Origin: Antedon mediterranea | Lineage: Eukaryota; Echinodermata; Crinoidea; Comatulida; Antedonidae | NCBI RefSeq assembly: GCF_964355755.1 | Contig: NC_092673.1 | Coordinates: 28,773,001 to 28,837,000 of the forward strand | DNA: 64,000 bases | Direction of reading: 5' to 3' | Shown here: positions 12,724-35,798 of the stretch, piece by piece | How positions within the stretch are numbered: the stretch's first letter is position 1 | Layout: each line of letters opens with the position of its first letter | The notes under the pieces: model-generated | Databases searched by the model: none | The model's input: the letters and a program-made list of their open reading frames with translations, nothing else | Told to the model about the DNA's origin: nothing | Made by a program: the position numbers and the translations under genes

Positions 12724-12917
12724 GCGCGGTTCCCACTAGAACGCAAGGCCGTAAACGAAAACGTCAAGCTTGGTTCCTACTAGGACGCAACGCAAGCGAG
12801 TTGACCAATGACAAACAACAGGTCGAATAATCCATCTCGAAAATAATAAATGGATTATCCAAACTGTCGCTTGCCATTGGTCTTTGCGTAAATTGTGCCC
12901 TAGTTGGAACCAAACTT
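12724..12917. repeat. 'aagcttggttcctactaggacgcaacgc' element, with a second half-copy
   Basis: Two left ends occur in a row ('gcggttcccactagaacg' at 12,726 and 'agcttggttcctactagg' at 12,768) and one right end ('ccctagttggaaccaaac'), suggesting nested insertion. A solo end of the 'ttgtcccc' family ('ggggacaatatatcttta') follows at about 12,932-12,950. Confidence 0.65.
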
Positions 12918-13235
12918 TAGATTATTTTTTAGGGGGACAATATATCTTTAAGTACAGTCTGGATGGATCTCATCCACCATGTTTTCACTTTCATCTACCA
13001 TCTCTGTATTTAATATTCGTACTTTTTCATCAAAGGGTCTATTACTATATTATGTTTTATATTACGTTTTGATTATTTCTAAACTTTAAATCAGTTGTCA
13101 TAGAGACCATCTCACATTATTCCTGCCAACATTTCCAGGTTGCGCCTCTCATAATATCTTGTGAAGATTGTTATCCAGTAACTGTATTCTTCCTCCATCT
13201 CATTGATTGCATTCATATAAATTCACATTGTGATG

Positions 13236-14459
13236 TTATCCTCCATGTAAAGTTGATATAAAGGTAATCTTGTCATTCTCTTGAATTTCATAGTTTAATT
13301 CGCCCTACAAAATACAAAATACAAAAATACAAAAATACAAAATACATTTATTTAAAAAGAAAGAGAAATAAATGTTAAAAGTAACAAATTAAGTACAATA
13401 TATTATTAAAACATTTTTAAAATACAAGAATAAAATTATAAGAATTATAAAGTCACTTACAAGCAGTTCCCAATCAGCATCGTTCACCAGAACTAGAATT
13501 CCAGGTCGTCTAAAACAAAACAAAATTAATTGTAAATCCTGATAAAAATACACTTGCAAAATAATCTGGACTTGATAATATTTGCCGATTAAAAGTTAGT
13601 CACTGTGCATATTGAGACAAAATAAAAATCTCTCTGTCTACACTATCAAACTAGTTTGACCAAAAAAGTTTGATGTGGCCAAATACGGTAGTGATATGAA
13701 TCATCGTGTCTATATACGGGCACATCACATAAGTTTGTCACATAAAGTTAGATAGTGTAGAAAAAGCCTTACAAACTGACTTACATCGAGTCTCCTTGGA
13801 TGAACAGTTCTGGGCGTTCTTTTAACATGTTATCCTTAATCCATACAAGTAACTTTTTTATTGTCCCTAAAAGGCAATGAAGATTATGTAAAATTATCAC
13901 TTTTTTCCAGTGGCTACTGAGTGTACTTCTTTTGATATTCTAATCAATGAAAATATATATATATAAATTTCTTACATTTATCATCCACTTTCTTTAGTTT
14001 GACTTCATGGTTCTTAATTTTATCAAACAGTAATTCTGCTCCACCACTGAAATTATTTTAAAATGATTAACTATTTAATATTATTTAATAAGTAAATACT
14101 GTAGGCCCCTACTATTAAATCATTTTTTGGTTGTTGCCTATCCCACTAGCTTGACCTAGTAGTAGCATGGAGGTAGGTAATGGTAATACAGTACTAGTAG
14201 TAAGTAGCAGCCAGCCTACCGCTGTCGACCGTGTACTGTCAGGCGGGTCGGGCTCAAAAACCGCTCCTTGCTTAGCACAGATTAGGCTTAGTCTAGGCCT
14301 AAGCTAGGTCAATTAAAGGCCAGTCGTACAGTTATTATGCCAAGGCCTTCCTACAATATTCATAAATACTTTATCGAAATATTAATTGAAATATCATAAG
14401 AAAAAACAAAATAAATACCTAAATTCTAGAGTTACGCAAACATCACTGGGCGCCGCCAT
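13236..14459 (-). CDS. URM1: Ubiquitin-related modifier 1 (URM1)
   Basis: Small sulfur-carrier protein that is thiocarboxylated at its C-terminal Gly-Gly, supplies sulfur for 2-thiolation of wobble uridine in tRNA, and can be conjugated to proteins like ubiquitin. Five coding exons on the minus strand: 14,419-14,459, 13,976-14,046, 13,785-13,866, 13,461-13,509 and 13,236-13,304, joined by GT-AG introns in consistent phase to 103 residues (family about 100). Visible landmarks are '[13 protein letters not shown]', '[16 protein letters not shown]', '[17 protein letters not shown]' and the terminal 'FISTLHGG' with the diglycine immediately before the stop. All exons are too short to stand out as open frames. 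An inverted-repeat element (13,628-13,767) sits in the intron between exons 3 and 4. Its upstream side (14,460 onward) is gene-free up to KIFAP3. Confidence 0.95.
13628..13767. repeat. 'ctctgtctacactatcaaac' element in URM1 intron 3
   Basis: Nearly complete inverted ends ('ctctctgtctacactatcaa' and 'gatagtgtagaaaaagcctt'). It stops about 18 bases before the exon 3 donor at 13,784. Confidence 0.8.
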
Positions 14460-16030
14460 GTTTAAAATCTGAAACGCCAAAAGTGCGTTAAGTGAATGTG
14501 GCACGCCGCTGGTGCATTTGCAATACAACAACAAAATACAAGAAAAAACACGGTAGTTTTAATTGCACGCTTTATTCAATATGACACAAACATGGCAGGA
14601 AACACTGAAACTATAAATACTTTTTCTTTTAAAACAATCTACTGTAATAAAGTAAAGCTATGTATTAAATAAATTGAAAATTATATGAAAATAATAAGGT
14701 AATATTCATAATCTAATAATAAGCAATATTCATTCATTTTGAATATATCATCTATATATTTATTTCAGTTAAAACACATTTATTGTTTATCATCTCTCAC
14801 TAGGCATTGCCTAATTTGTTTAAATTAAAAAATTGAATGTTACTTCACTTAAACATAAAGTTTTAAGCAAAAAAGTGTATATTTTGGTTAAAAGAAAATC
14901 AGCTAGTGATTGCTGCATTTGACCCTTTTTATGTCATACTATCTCTTTTTCCCATTTTATCATAGTTTATTATGTTTTCACGCTGCTGCTCTAGCCCGCT
15001 ACGTCACACGAGATGACTCATTCATTAGATGAAATCAAGCAGCTTTATAGTACTACACTTTGACATTTTTGTTAAAATGGAAACTCGACTATAATTTATA
15101 GGTACCACCTGTTGAATCCAAAAAACGTCTGGGAAAAGAGTCTAACGACAAATCCCAAAGCATTTCTGGTATTTATGAGTCCCATAATATTACTAAATTC
15201 GCTGTCAGATAATCATTGAATTATTATCAAAACAGTCCATTGAAGTTTTTGTTTGTAATATGATACTTGAAGTATCTAGGCGTGATGAAGTGACCCCCAG
15301 ACTTGACCTTAGCAATAACAATAAGCGAGCACCGTTTTTTGTAAGAAATATTCTTGTTTATATGTGACAAGCAAGACAAATTTCAAACCAGAGTGCTTGA
15401 CTTAATAAAATAATAATTCAATTGAATTGAATTCACATACAAACATACTGGATCAAGTTACTTATGCTGTTGCATCCTATAGTGGGAATTAAGCTTTAAA
15501 GATGTATTGTCCCCCAAAAACATGAAAATGAAGATTAATTAAATCAGACTTTGAATAGGTTATTTGGTAGTTTTAATAAAGTTAATCACTTCTGTGGAAA
15601 AAACCCAGAAAAATGTTTTCACTTATAACATGACATAATAAATGGTTAAATTCAACCAAAAATCCATTGGCTGGCAGCTAATTTGACTATTTTTTGCTTT
15701 AAATTACAGTTTTTTCAGGTAAATAATTTTTGTTTAGATCTAATTTATGTTCAAAGTGGATAACTATTATGTGACATTAAAATGGCATATTCAACAGAAA
15801 AATGTTTAATAATTATTTAATTAGAGGACAATACATCTTTAAGGTAACATACATAAAATGGAATGTGTATATTCGTAATTATTAAATCCGCAGTATTATT
15901 TTAAAATAAATGATTACAATATTATAAAACAAAATAAAAAAAAGTGAGTTTTTTCTTATATTATTAGTGAATCCTCTGGTCAAAGAGAAATATTTTACCT
16001 AATTGTGATTGGTCAATATCGCTATCCCTC
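14460..16030. other. Region between URM1 5' end and KIFAP3 3' end
   Basis: Contains the URM1 upstream region, one complete 'ttgtcccc' element (15,495-15,842) and otherwise AT-rich sequence without recognisable exons. The last part is expected to be the KIFAP3 3' untranslated region, but I saw no clear minus-strand AATAAA close to the stop. Confidence 0.5.
15495..15842 (+). repeat. 'aaagatgtattgtcccc' element, complete copy
   Basis: About 348 bases. The ends are inverted: 'aaagatgtattgtcccccaa' and 'aggacaatacatctttaa'. The body contains 'gttttaataaagttaatcac', 'ccattggctggcagctaatt' and 'ttcaggtaaataatttttg'. Noncoding, MITE-like. Relatives are at 8175, 38,904 (reversed), 41,935, 49,384 and 57,690. 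Confidence 0.8.
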
Positions 16031-27667
<11,637 letters not shown>

Positions 27668-28189
27668 TTTAATTATTTTACGATAATTTACAAATCTAAA
27701 TCGAATTTAATATCTAAATCGAAATCAATATTATGTAGGATAGGTCAACCCTCAAAATTAAAAAAAATAATATTTTGTTTTGGTGGTGGAGGTAATCATT
27801 TTGAAAATGGAATGCAGGGAAGACTGAGCGGTTTATTCATTGATTTAGAACCCTTCTGTTAAATTCTATTTCATACTACTATTAGATTGCTTTATTGCAA
27901 AAGTTTACTTGTATTTTTTTTAATTAGAAGTAATATATCAAATATCTGTTCATTTTGTAATTCTATGATTTTAGAATAATTAAGTAAACAATTGATAGAG
28001 TAAAAACATACTTACATGAAGGGAGTATGTACAAAAAATACAATTCCTCATTAGTTTCCTACTGAGGGCGCTATTTGTATTGGATTTGAGAGAAAAATAA
28101 GGATGTGTTGATGATTTAACTGAATTTATACTAAAAACTATATTTTGTTACTTCCCATGTTTAGTATTTAGCTTCATTCAGGTAAGAGT
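27668..28189. promoter_or_regulatory. Shared upstream region of KIFAP3 and NTMT1
   Basis: A 522-base interval between two divergent start codons; it must hold both promoters and leader sequences. No TATA box, CpG cluster or repeat stands out. An acceptor-like 'tcattcag' at about 28,173-28,180 could end a 5' intron of NTMT1. Confidence 0.5.
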
Positions 28190-29130
28190 ATGGCAGAAGA
28201 AGCCAAAGATACTATGAACCAAAATGCATTCTATTCCGATGCCAAAGAATATTGGAAAAAAATCCCAGCCACTGTAGATGGCATGCTTGGTGGATACGGG
28301 TCAATATCCAGCAATGATATTATAGGATCTCAGAAATTTTTGAAGTTTTTTTTGCATGTAAGTAAGGTTCATTAATATCTCATTATGAATATTCAGTGAA
28401 ATTGTACTAGGACTATGTTTTTAAATATATAGCGTCGGCTCTCAATATAATAGGCTATCGTTTAAGCGATGATTGTGCTTTTCAAGGAATTGTCGAAAAC
28501 TTTGCGTTGATAACTATCATTTCTGGTATTAATAATAGTACAGTATAAATATTTCTGATATGTCTCTAGACCTATAATCCATACATTATTTATGTTATAA
28601 TTTTTTTCTTTTTTTAGGCACCATGGGCGCAGAGACTGCAGAACAGAAAGGCATTGGACTGTGGTGCAGGCATTGGCAGAGTTTCAAAACACCTACTTTT
28701 ACCAATTTTTCAGTCAGTTGATTTACTAGAGCAAGAAAAATCATTTTTGGACGAAGCTAAAACATATCTCGGTGATACAGCTGATCGAGTTGGGAAATAT
28801 ATTCACAAAGGACTTCAAGATTTTACGCCATCCTCTGCCGAATATGACCTTATTTGGTGCCAGTGGGTTTTAGGCCACCTGTCAGATGACCACCTGGTTT
28901 CTTTTCTTAAAAGATGCAAAGAGGGGCTAATGGATAATGGGCTAATTTGCATAAAGGAGAATATTGCTAAAGATGGTGTCATCTTTGATGATCAAGATAG
29001 CTCTTTTACTCGCTCTTATAATGAGATGCAGAAAATATTCAAATTAGCTGATGTCACAGTTGTCAAGGAGTACACACAGAGAAATTTTCCTTTAGAACTT
29101 TACACGGTTAAAATGATTGCATTGAGATAA
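28190..29130 (+). CDS. NTMT1: Protein N-terminal Xaa-Pro-Lys methyltransferase 1 (NTMT1/NRMT1)
   Basis: SAM-dependent enzyme that methylates the exposed alpha-amino group of proteins starting (after Met removal) with X-Pro-Lys, in vertebrates RCC1, histone-like CENP-A and others. Two coding exons, 28,190-28,357 and 28,618-29,130, join in phase 0 to 226 residues (human 223). Seen: 'TVDGMLGGYGSISS' near the N terminus, SAM motif I 'LDCGAGIGRVSK', 'GLQDFTP', 'DLIWCQWVLGHL' containing the substrate-pocket Trp, and 'IKENIAKDGVIFDD' with the Asn and Asp that surround the substrate amine in the human enzyme. The C terminus ends '...KMIALR', like the human 'ALR'. The start ATG fits the family length. 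All catalytic landmarks are present. Confidence 0.96.
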
Positions 29131-30235
29131 GTAATATACAGTACATGAAACATTAAACAATACCACTGACTTGTTACCAAAATCTGACCCACTTTACTCT
29201 GGCCCCAGGTATATGTCTAGTTCCCCAAAAAATATCAAAGTGCTTTTTGGTGCTTTAATTATATTTTTATCTATATTTATAAATTCATTAATCAAACGTT
29301 ATTGTTATTGAATGTGATGTACAGTACATCAGATTCATGTTTTTAAAATTGCGTAATGATAATAATGGGCTGAAAACCACATCATTACTTTTTTTAAAGC
29401 AGGGAAATTTAGCTTCAGTAAACAGTATTTTAAGCACTTTTAAGTTTTACAAACTAGAGGCTACTATAAATTATTATACTATATTTTTCAGTACTTTACT
29501 AAACATATTTATTAGATAATTGAAAGTCTATTTTAAGAACAGTATTGTATAGTATAATTATTCAATATCTTTCAGAATCTTTGGTTTTGATGTCTTGGCG
29601 ACAGCCTCGCTTGTTGAATCACATTTAGTATGTTCCAATCACAGTAAATTAAGTGCCTTATTATGTAATAAAGAATGTTTTATTACAATATTTCATTCTA
29701 GTTTCAGTATTGTTTATGTTGCTGCCCGTCTCTCATCATGGTTTTAATTTTTGTCTGGTGATTTCAGCTAAAATATTTTGCATACCAAAAACGTTTTATT
29801 TCACTCTAGAACCAAGACTAATTGTTTGACAGACAAACTGTAACTTTCAGATGTCATATTGTGTGTCGTTAATTATTCAGTCAAAAGTCTATTTTGAATT
29901 TGAGATGTGGGAAAATCAAGTTCTAGCACGAACTACACGTTGGAATTTTTTAGTAGAACTAATGCAAGATATATTCCCTGAATGATCGTCAAATCAAAAC
30001 AGTACTACATTATTAGGACTCATGCCACCAATAATTAGTTATCCAATCGAGCTATAAATAGCTCCATGGTTATCCATTCATAAAAATTACTAAAGAAGTC
30101 AATCTGTGGTGACTTTAGAATGTACCACCTGAAGCCATACAACAATACTCTAAAACAAAAACTACGAAAAACAAGTTTTTTCACAATTTTTTTTTATTAC
30201 TTTGACATTACTATCTTACAAAGAGAAGTTGGTAT
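29131..30235. other. 3' region of NTMT1 converging on RPL35
   Basis: The two genes converge. AATAAA-type signal at about 29,668 ('gtaataaagaatg') may serve NTMT1. No repeat family or exon recognised. Confidence 0.5.
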
Positions 30236-31679
30236 TTACGCTTTTAGAGCAAATTTCCTCATAGGGTACAATCGTTCCTTTCTAATTTGTTTACGTGTTT
30301 TTCTTGCCAACTCGCTCTTTGTGAGTGCACGACGGATGGCACGGGTCTTCTTTGGGCGAATGTCCAAAGGCTTATATTTCTTGCCTTTGTAGAATTTGCG
30401 AAGATTTTCTTTTTGTGATTGGTTATAAACAGTCAAGCACCTTGCAATACTTTTCCTCACAACACGGCTAAACAAAAGACAATTTATAAAGTTTTAATTA
30501 ATTGTTGTACATATAAAACATTGTGGATAGTTCTTTTAACATTATTACAATATATGCATACAGTAATCAGTATAAATTTCTTACAAGAAGGAAAATATAA
30601 ATAGATTTAACTACTGTATCAATATTCCTGGTGTAACATTAATTTTTTTTTTGGTCAGTCAGCCTGAAAAATTTAGCGCAATATTGCACAACCTACAAAA
30701 ACAAACCAAAATCTTACATTTTAGAAAGTTTGTTGGCTTGGCCCCCGGTCACCTTGGCAACTCTAAGTTGAGCAAGTTCTTGCCGCAGCTTGCTGAGTTG
30801 TTCCTCAAGTTCTTCCCTTCTCTTTCCACGCAACTCATGGGCTTTTATCTTCGCCTGAAAGAAACATTATATTTATCATAAATATTTAAGATATAGTAGC
30901 ATGGTAAATTTACATGTTTAAACGTAAATTTAATAGAAAATAATTGTAGTTGAGAATTGAACCTAATGAACTGAGATAGGTGGTCATTTACAAATAATTA
31001 ATACATCAATGATCAATGTCTGTTTACCACAAAAGGACAGTCATTGTGCGTCATTAATCTTTTCTTTAAAAAAGATCTGTCACTAATTTTAAAATGGGTT
31101 TACGTGACAACAATGATGCACCCCGGGTGCATCATTGTTGTCACGTTGTCACGTAAAGGCAAGTCACCTTTTTTATGCAGGGATGCATCATGGTGTACAT
31201 AATATTTTCATACATTGGATACTATCAAATCATTGACATTACATTCATTAGGATTATTGTCATTATTTTTATTGAAATGTTCAGATCAATTATGAATATG
31301 AATGAATGATGGTAGAATACCTTACTGTACACACAAAAACTTAAAAGCTTATTAACGGCATCCGATATTCGCCTAACATCATATTCCAGCACAAATTGCA
31401 TTACTTATCTAATTTACGTGTAGATTTTTTTAGCTAGGCCTAGCCTACTCATTAATATTAACTCGACACACAGGGCCAAACAAGCATAGCCGACTGCAGT
31501 CGGGTCAAAGTAGCCACTTCAATCAACGGAAAGAATTCCACTGACAGAGCAAAATATATTTACTAATTTTAACGAAGCCGTAATCTCATATTAATATTGT
31601 ATAATTATGTGTATAATATAGCTATTGATTGTATTTGTTTAACTAAATAATACTAGATTTTATTTCATAGTCATACCAT
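30236..31679 (-). CDS. RPL35: 60S ribosomal protein L35 (uL29)
   Basis: Large-subunit ribosomal protein uL29, near the peptide exit tunnel. Three exons on the minus strand: 31,677-31,679 (only the ATG is coding), 30,718-30,854 and 30,236-30,467. Together they give 123 residues, the same as human. Seen: '[16 protein letters not shown]', '[20 protein letters not shown]', '[18 protein letters not shown]', '[20 protein letters not shown]' and the end '[14 protein letters not shown]'. The exon 1 border (ATG then GTATGA) puts the start codon as the last codon of the leader exon, common in ribosomal protein genes. The leader contains 'ctttcggccaacagcag', a pyrimidine start compatible with a 5'-TOP mRNA. 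It faces the first ARPC5 gene across a 209-base gap. Intron 1 holds a 20-bp palindrome (31,104-31,144). Confidence 0.96.
31104..31144. repeat. Perfect 20-bp inverted repeat, 1-base centre
   Basis: 'gtgacaacaatgatgcaccc', one base, then its exact complement, within RPL35 intron 1. Weaker pairing (tttacgtgac / gtcacgtaaa) extends outside it. Confidence 0.88.
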
Positions 31680-31888
31680 TCTGCTGTTGGCCGAAAGTCC
31701 AAAATAAAAAAGGCCTCAAAGCAGGATGGGATACACGGAAGTTAACTTGTTGACCTTCAGAGAGGTCACGATATATCGGGTGTGAAAAAAATATCAGGAA
31801 GTACTGTGTGCAGGAGCTGAGTTGCAGTGTATTTGTATGCAGTTTATTTGTAGTTTTGTTAGGAAAATTCTGAAATAAAGGTACCAAA
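31680..31888. promoter_or_regulatory. Bidirectional promoter of RPL35 and ARPC5 copy 1
   Basis: Only 209 bases separate the two start codons, so both leaders and core promoters must share this space. The TOP-like pyrimidine tract of RPL35 is at its left edge. From memory, human RPL35 and ARPC5L are also divergent neighbours. Confidence 0.65.
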
Positions 31889-33417
31889 ATGTCGAAGAAT
31901 ACTGGAAGTTCTATGTTTAGGAAAGTTGACGTGGATGAATTTGATGAAAATAAATTTCAAGACGACCAAGTTGAGGGACAGGACTCCAGTGGACCAGATG
32001 AATCAGAAATTCAAAGATTACTAAACAAATATCCTTTATTTTGTATGCATAAAAAGCTAGGTTTAGTTATATTTTCAAATGCTTTATCTAGGCCTATCTG
32101 TTTTGTGACATTCTATATTACTTAGTTAACACAATAAACCTCAAATATCTGCCTCTGAATGAATGATTTTATTGAAGTATGAAATAGAAATAGACAAAAT
32201 ATTTGATAGATGTCAGATGATGATTTGATAAAAGGTGAAGATGATAGTTACCTTGTTGTTATTTCTTTAACCAAAGAATACTAAGCAAAGTATAGAAGCA
32301 TTACAAGCTGTATTGAAGAACCCACCTCTCAACACTAAAAATCAAGCCGTTAAGGTATATATGATTATAATATACCATCAACGTTATCATTATCATCAGA
32401 TTTATCATCAACAGCATTGAGACATTACCCATCAACAAATCCATCAACCATTAATATCAATCATCATCCTCATCATGAGCACTGTTATTTTTATCTTTTT
32501 ATATATTTTATATTTATCACCGCCATTATATATTTAATCAGTCACATCGTACAGCATTACTATTTATTAATTAACACAATTACGAGTAGGCCTATTACGA
32601 GTAGAAACTTCAAAATATTCGCCTGATTGTTGATTCAGCCATTTTTTATTTACAGGATAAAACATTTTCGCTTGTCGTCCGAGTTCTGTCCTCGTTTAAA
32701 ACGTCAGATATTGATTCAGGAATAAATGCACTAGACGACGATTCAAAAGACGTTTTAATGAAGTATATCTACAGAGGGTTTGCTGAGCCTAGTGAAAATA
32801 CCTGTGGAATACTTCTATCGTGGCATGAAAAAGTGAGTGCCCTTTGCTGTCTGGAGTCATGTCAGATGCTTGTTTTGATTTAAAGTAGCAATTTAAATTA
32901 TAAACAATTTAATTGTGATTCCAAATGCTTTTTCCTAAAGTGCCCTTTCATTTTCAAACTAGCGACCAGCAGTAAGTGAACGTAGTGAATAGTCAATCAT
33001 ACGTATGTACGAACCGCATCTGGGTCTTTTAAACCTGAAAGTACTAAAGCTTTGTATACACTTTATCAAAGTTATGTGACAAAAAAATGTGATGTGTCCA
33101 TATATGGATATAATGATGTTATATCATTGTCATATTTGAGCATATCACTACCGTATTTGGGCACATCATACTTTTTTTGTCGAACTAGTTTGATAGTGTA
33201 GACAGAGATTAACATGTATTATTAATAGTCTGTCAAAACTAGATATCGAAAAGTTGTTTATAATGCCATTTTAGCTGTCATAAGGTGAGTGCAACCCAAG
33301 CACTGACCCAACCTGACCAGGCTTAATACTACATTTTGTTTGATATTTTTTCAGGTTGTGGCGGTTGGAGAACTTGGTATCATTATCCGATGTCTTACTG
33401 ACAGGAAATCTGTTTGA
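31889..33417 (+). CDS. ARPC5: Arp2/3 complex subunit 5 (p16-ARC), copy 1
   Basis: Smallest Arp2/3 subunit, part of the actin branch nucleator. Exons 31,889-32,028, 32,282-32,354, 32,656-32,832 and 33,355-33,417 give 150 residues (human 151). Intron 1 is not GT-AG: it starts ATATCCTTT and ends AC, with 'tttctttaacc' 11 bases upstream, the signature of a U12-type AT-AC intron. Only this splice joins 'IQRLLN' to '[15 protein letters not shown]' in frame. Also seen: '[17 protein letters not shown]', '[11 protein letters not shown]', 'ILLSWHEK' and the C-terminal '[16 protein letters not shown]', close to the canonical 'GSIVRVLTARKTV'. Copy 2 follows on the same strand with the same exon sizes. 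This copy is nearer the family consensus at the C terminus. Confidence 0.95.
32029..32281 (+). other. U12-type AT-AC intron, ARPC5 copy 1
   Basis: 5' site ATATCCTTT (exact minor-spliceosome consensus), branch site 'ttctttaac' with the branch A at 32,270, 3' site AC at 32,280-32,281. 253 bases. No GT-AG alternative keeps the reading frame. Confidence 0.9.
33044..33210. repeat. 'ctctgtctacactatcaaac' element, ARPC5 copy 1 intron 3
   Basis: Ends 'aaagctttgtatacacttta' and 'gatagtgtagacagagatta'. Confidence 0.8.
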
Positions 33418-34084
33418 AGGAAATAGCATTAACAACAGATAGATAGCCACAGTCATAGAATATGAAAATGAATAGAACAAAATATTTTTCTACACATGCT
33501 GTAATAGCAGTCATAGGGAGTTTTCAACTTAAAATTTAACGGGGGTGTGCCTTGCATAATACAAAAACCCAACTTCTTCTTTGTATGCGTTGTCGGCCTA
33601 ATATTGAATTAAATGACATGTTCCTTTCTATTCTGTCATGTCAAAGGTCATCTTGTTTTTTTTATTTCCTGGGTTTAGCTGGCTCAATCCATCTTTCCAA
33701 CTTATGCAAATGATTTTGTCTTAATTGCAAATTATGTAAATATTATGTTACTTAATTTGCATATATTATACAGTAGGTCATTGCAAGTTAAAAACTTTCT
33801 ATTCAAAAATATTTTCATTAAAAGAACATTTTTGTCATCAATTTTATCTCGTATATTACAAATTTATTATAAAGTTATCGTTAAAACTTATAGTTTATCT
33901 ATATCAGTTATGATTAGCATGACAAATTTATTGCTTATATATTTTTGTAATGTCATAATTTCCAGTAAGTTAGAATATAATTTATACTACAAAAATGATA
34001 CATAAAATGGGAATATTATATTAGTACTATATTGAGATTAAATGATGTATATTGGAATATTTTGGCTGTGATGTTAATTACATA

Positions 34085-34235
34085 CATGGAATATTCAAAA
34101 GAGATGTTATGACTATTCATAAGAGATACTTGTGAATATTCAAAAGAGATGTTATGAATATTCATAAGAGATAATTGTGAATATTCATAAGAGATTTTGT
34201 GAATATTATGCATAAGAGATGTTATGAATAATTCA
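34085..34235. repeat. ~20-bp tandem repeat, 7 copies
   Basis: Units such as 'gaatattcataagagatgtt' and 'gaatattcaaaagagatgtt'. Confidence 0.75.
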
Positions 34236-34838
34236 TTGCTGTCAGCAGTGGACAGTTTGTGGCAACAATGTTGTGAATTTTCCCATTTTTAAATATTCTA
34301 TTGTCTTTAATGATTCAATATTATAATTTATTTTTTAAATTTTTTTTTCAATATTATTGATTATTCTGTACTGGATTTCAAATCACAGAAATGTATTTCT
34401 GTTGTTTATCTTTCAATAGTCAAAATACCATTGTCGGAAAATTTTTTTTTTCCAATTAAATTGTTATGTGTAGCAGCAGCAACAGAGTGAGGATTCTTTT
34501 ACAACCAATCACTGATGAATACTTTTAAATCCAGGGTAGAATATTTATAGTTTTCAGTTATTTTTAATATTTATTTTTTAACAGTTAATATTTATACTTT
34601 AGTTATTGCATTGCAAACAATAAGTTTGTATAACTTTTCAGTGTAAAATACGATTTTAGAGTATTGCCAGAAACCAGTTACTTCATGCCATAAACTTTAA
34701 ATATCTTTTCTATTAAAATGATTTTCTATGCCATCTGCAATTTTGTTTTCTTGTAAAAGTAAATAAAATCGTCTTCGTGTTTTGATTTCTGTTCTATTCT
34801 ATTCTGTATTATTTTTTATTTTGGTATATTTGATTTTT

Positions 34839-34953
34839 AGTGCCCAAATTTGGTAGTGATGTGCCCAAATATGGTAGTGATATGCCCAAATATGGTAGTG
34901 ACATGATGTCATTTTGTTGTCACATAAAGTTTGATAGTGTAAACAGATCTTTA
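34839..34953. repeat. Left-truncated 'ctctgtctacactatcaaac' element
   Basis: Three '(g)cccaaatatggtagtgata' units then 'gtcacataaagtttgatagt' and a right end; abuts the next repeat cluster directly. Confidence 0.75.
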
Positions 34954-34954
34954 G

Positions 34955-35490
34955 TTTTCACTTGGACGCAACGCAAGGACGACGTAAGCGTACCGCGCAA
35001 GTGAAGCGTGGTTCCCACTAGCGACGCAACGCAAGGACGTAACGCAACGCAAGTGAATTGACCAATCACAAGCGATGGCTTATTCGCTTGTGATTGCTCA
35101 AGCTTGGTTCCCACTAGAACGCAACGCAAGGACGTAACGCAACGCAAGTGAATTGACCAATCACAAGCGATGGCTTATTCGCTTTTGATCGCTAACTGTC
35201 TATAACTTCGCTTGTCATTGGTTAAAACGCTTGCGTTGCGTTTACGTCCTTGCGTTACGTTCTAGTGGGAACCAAGCTTGACTGTATAACTTCGCTTGTG
35301 ATTGGTTAAAACGCTTGCGTTGCGTTTACGTCCTTGTTTTAAGCTTGGTTCCCACTACTAGGACGTAACGCAACGTAAGTAATTTAACCAATCACAAGCG
35401 ATGGATTAACCGAATTTTCGCTTGTGATTGGTCAACTCCCTTGCGTTGCGCTTACGCCCTTGCGTTGCGTCCTAGTGGGAACCAAGCTTT
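34955..35490. repeat. Cluster of nested 'aagcttggttcccactag' elements
   Basis: Family ends 'aagcttggttcccactag' and 'ctagtgggaaccaagctt', next to 'acgcaacgcaaggacgtaa' and 'aaccaatcacaagcgatgg' with their complements. Half copy 35,007-35,104, full copy about 35,103-35,278, half copy 35,279-35,340, full copy 35,341-35,490. The full copies are near-perfect palindromes of 150-175 bases. The pattern suggests repeated insertion into itself. Confidence 0.85.
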
Positions 35491-35798
35491 CGTTGTATCA
35501 CACACGACGCGATGGATCATCCATTATACATTTATGAAAAATTAACAAATGCTTTTAATAGATTAATTAACAAATCTTTCCGTTACCAAAATCATTAGAC
35601 AAATTTAATGACAAGCAAGTTTGATAAATCCGGGTGCACAACTATTGCGGTTCAAGCACCCACTTTATTATCGCGAATAAAACAAATATATAAATATAAA
35701 CAATATCTAAGTACGTTTCAAAGTCCAGGTTAAAATGCACTGACTCAACCATCACCCTGAAGAAAAAACTGGGTTTATTTCTGAAAACATTGTGAACA

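Larger units (their letters stand above)
6416..13235. other. Gene-poor interval with scattered repeats
   Basis: About 6.8 kb between the aminotransferase stop and the URM1 stop. No family member or consistent exon set was recognised on either strand. It holds inverted-repeat elements (listed separately), a T-tract near 9470-9486, and two short unexplained frames: + 11,480-11,650 (56 codons) and minus 11,260-11,370 (36 codons), neither of recognised family. Confidence 0.6.
33418..35798. other. Between the two ARPC5 copies
   Basis: AT-rich 3' region of copy 1 (AATAAA near 34,760), a short tandem repeat (34,085-34,235), a truncated inverted-repeat element (34,839-34,953) and a cluster of 'aagcttggttcccacta' elements (34,955-35,490). 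The last 300 bases should contain the promoter and leader of copy 2. No additional exon seen. Confidence 0.55.

Noticed and set aside
34955..35490. CRISPR-like look of repeated 'acgcaacgcaaggacgtaac' blocks
   Set aside because: The blocks are arms of inverted-repeat elements in a eukaryotic genome, with no regular spacers.
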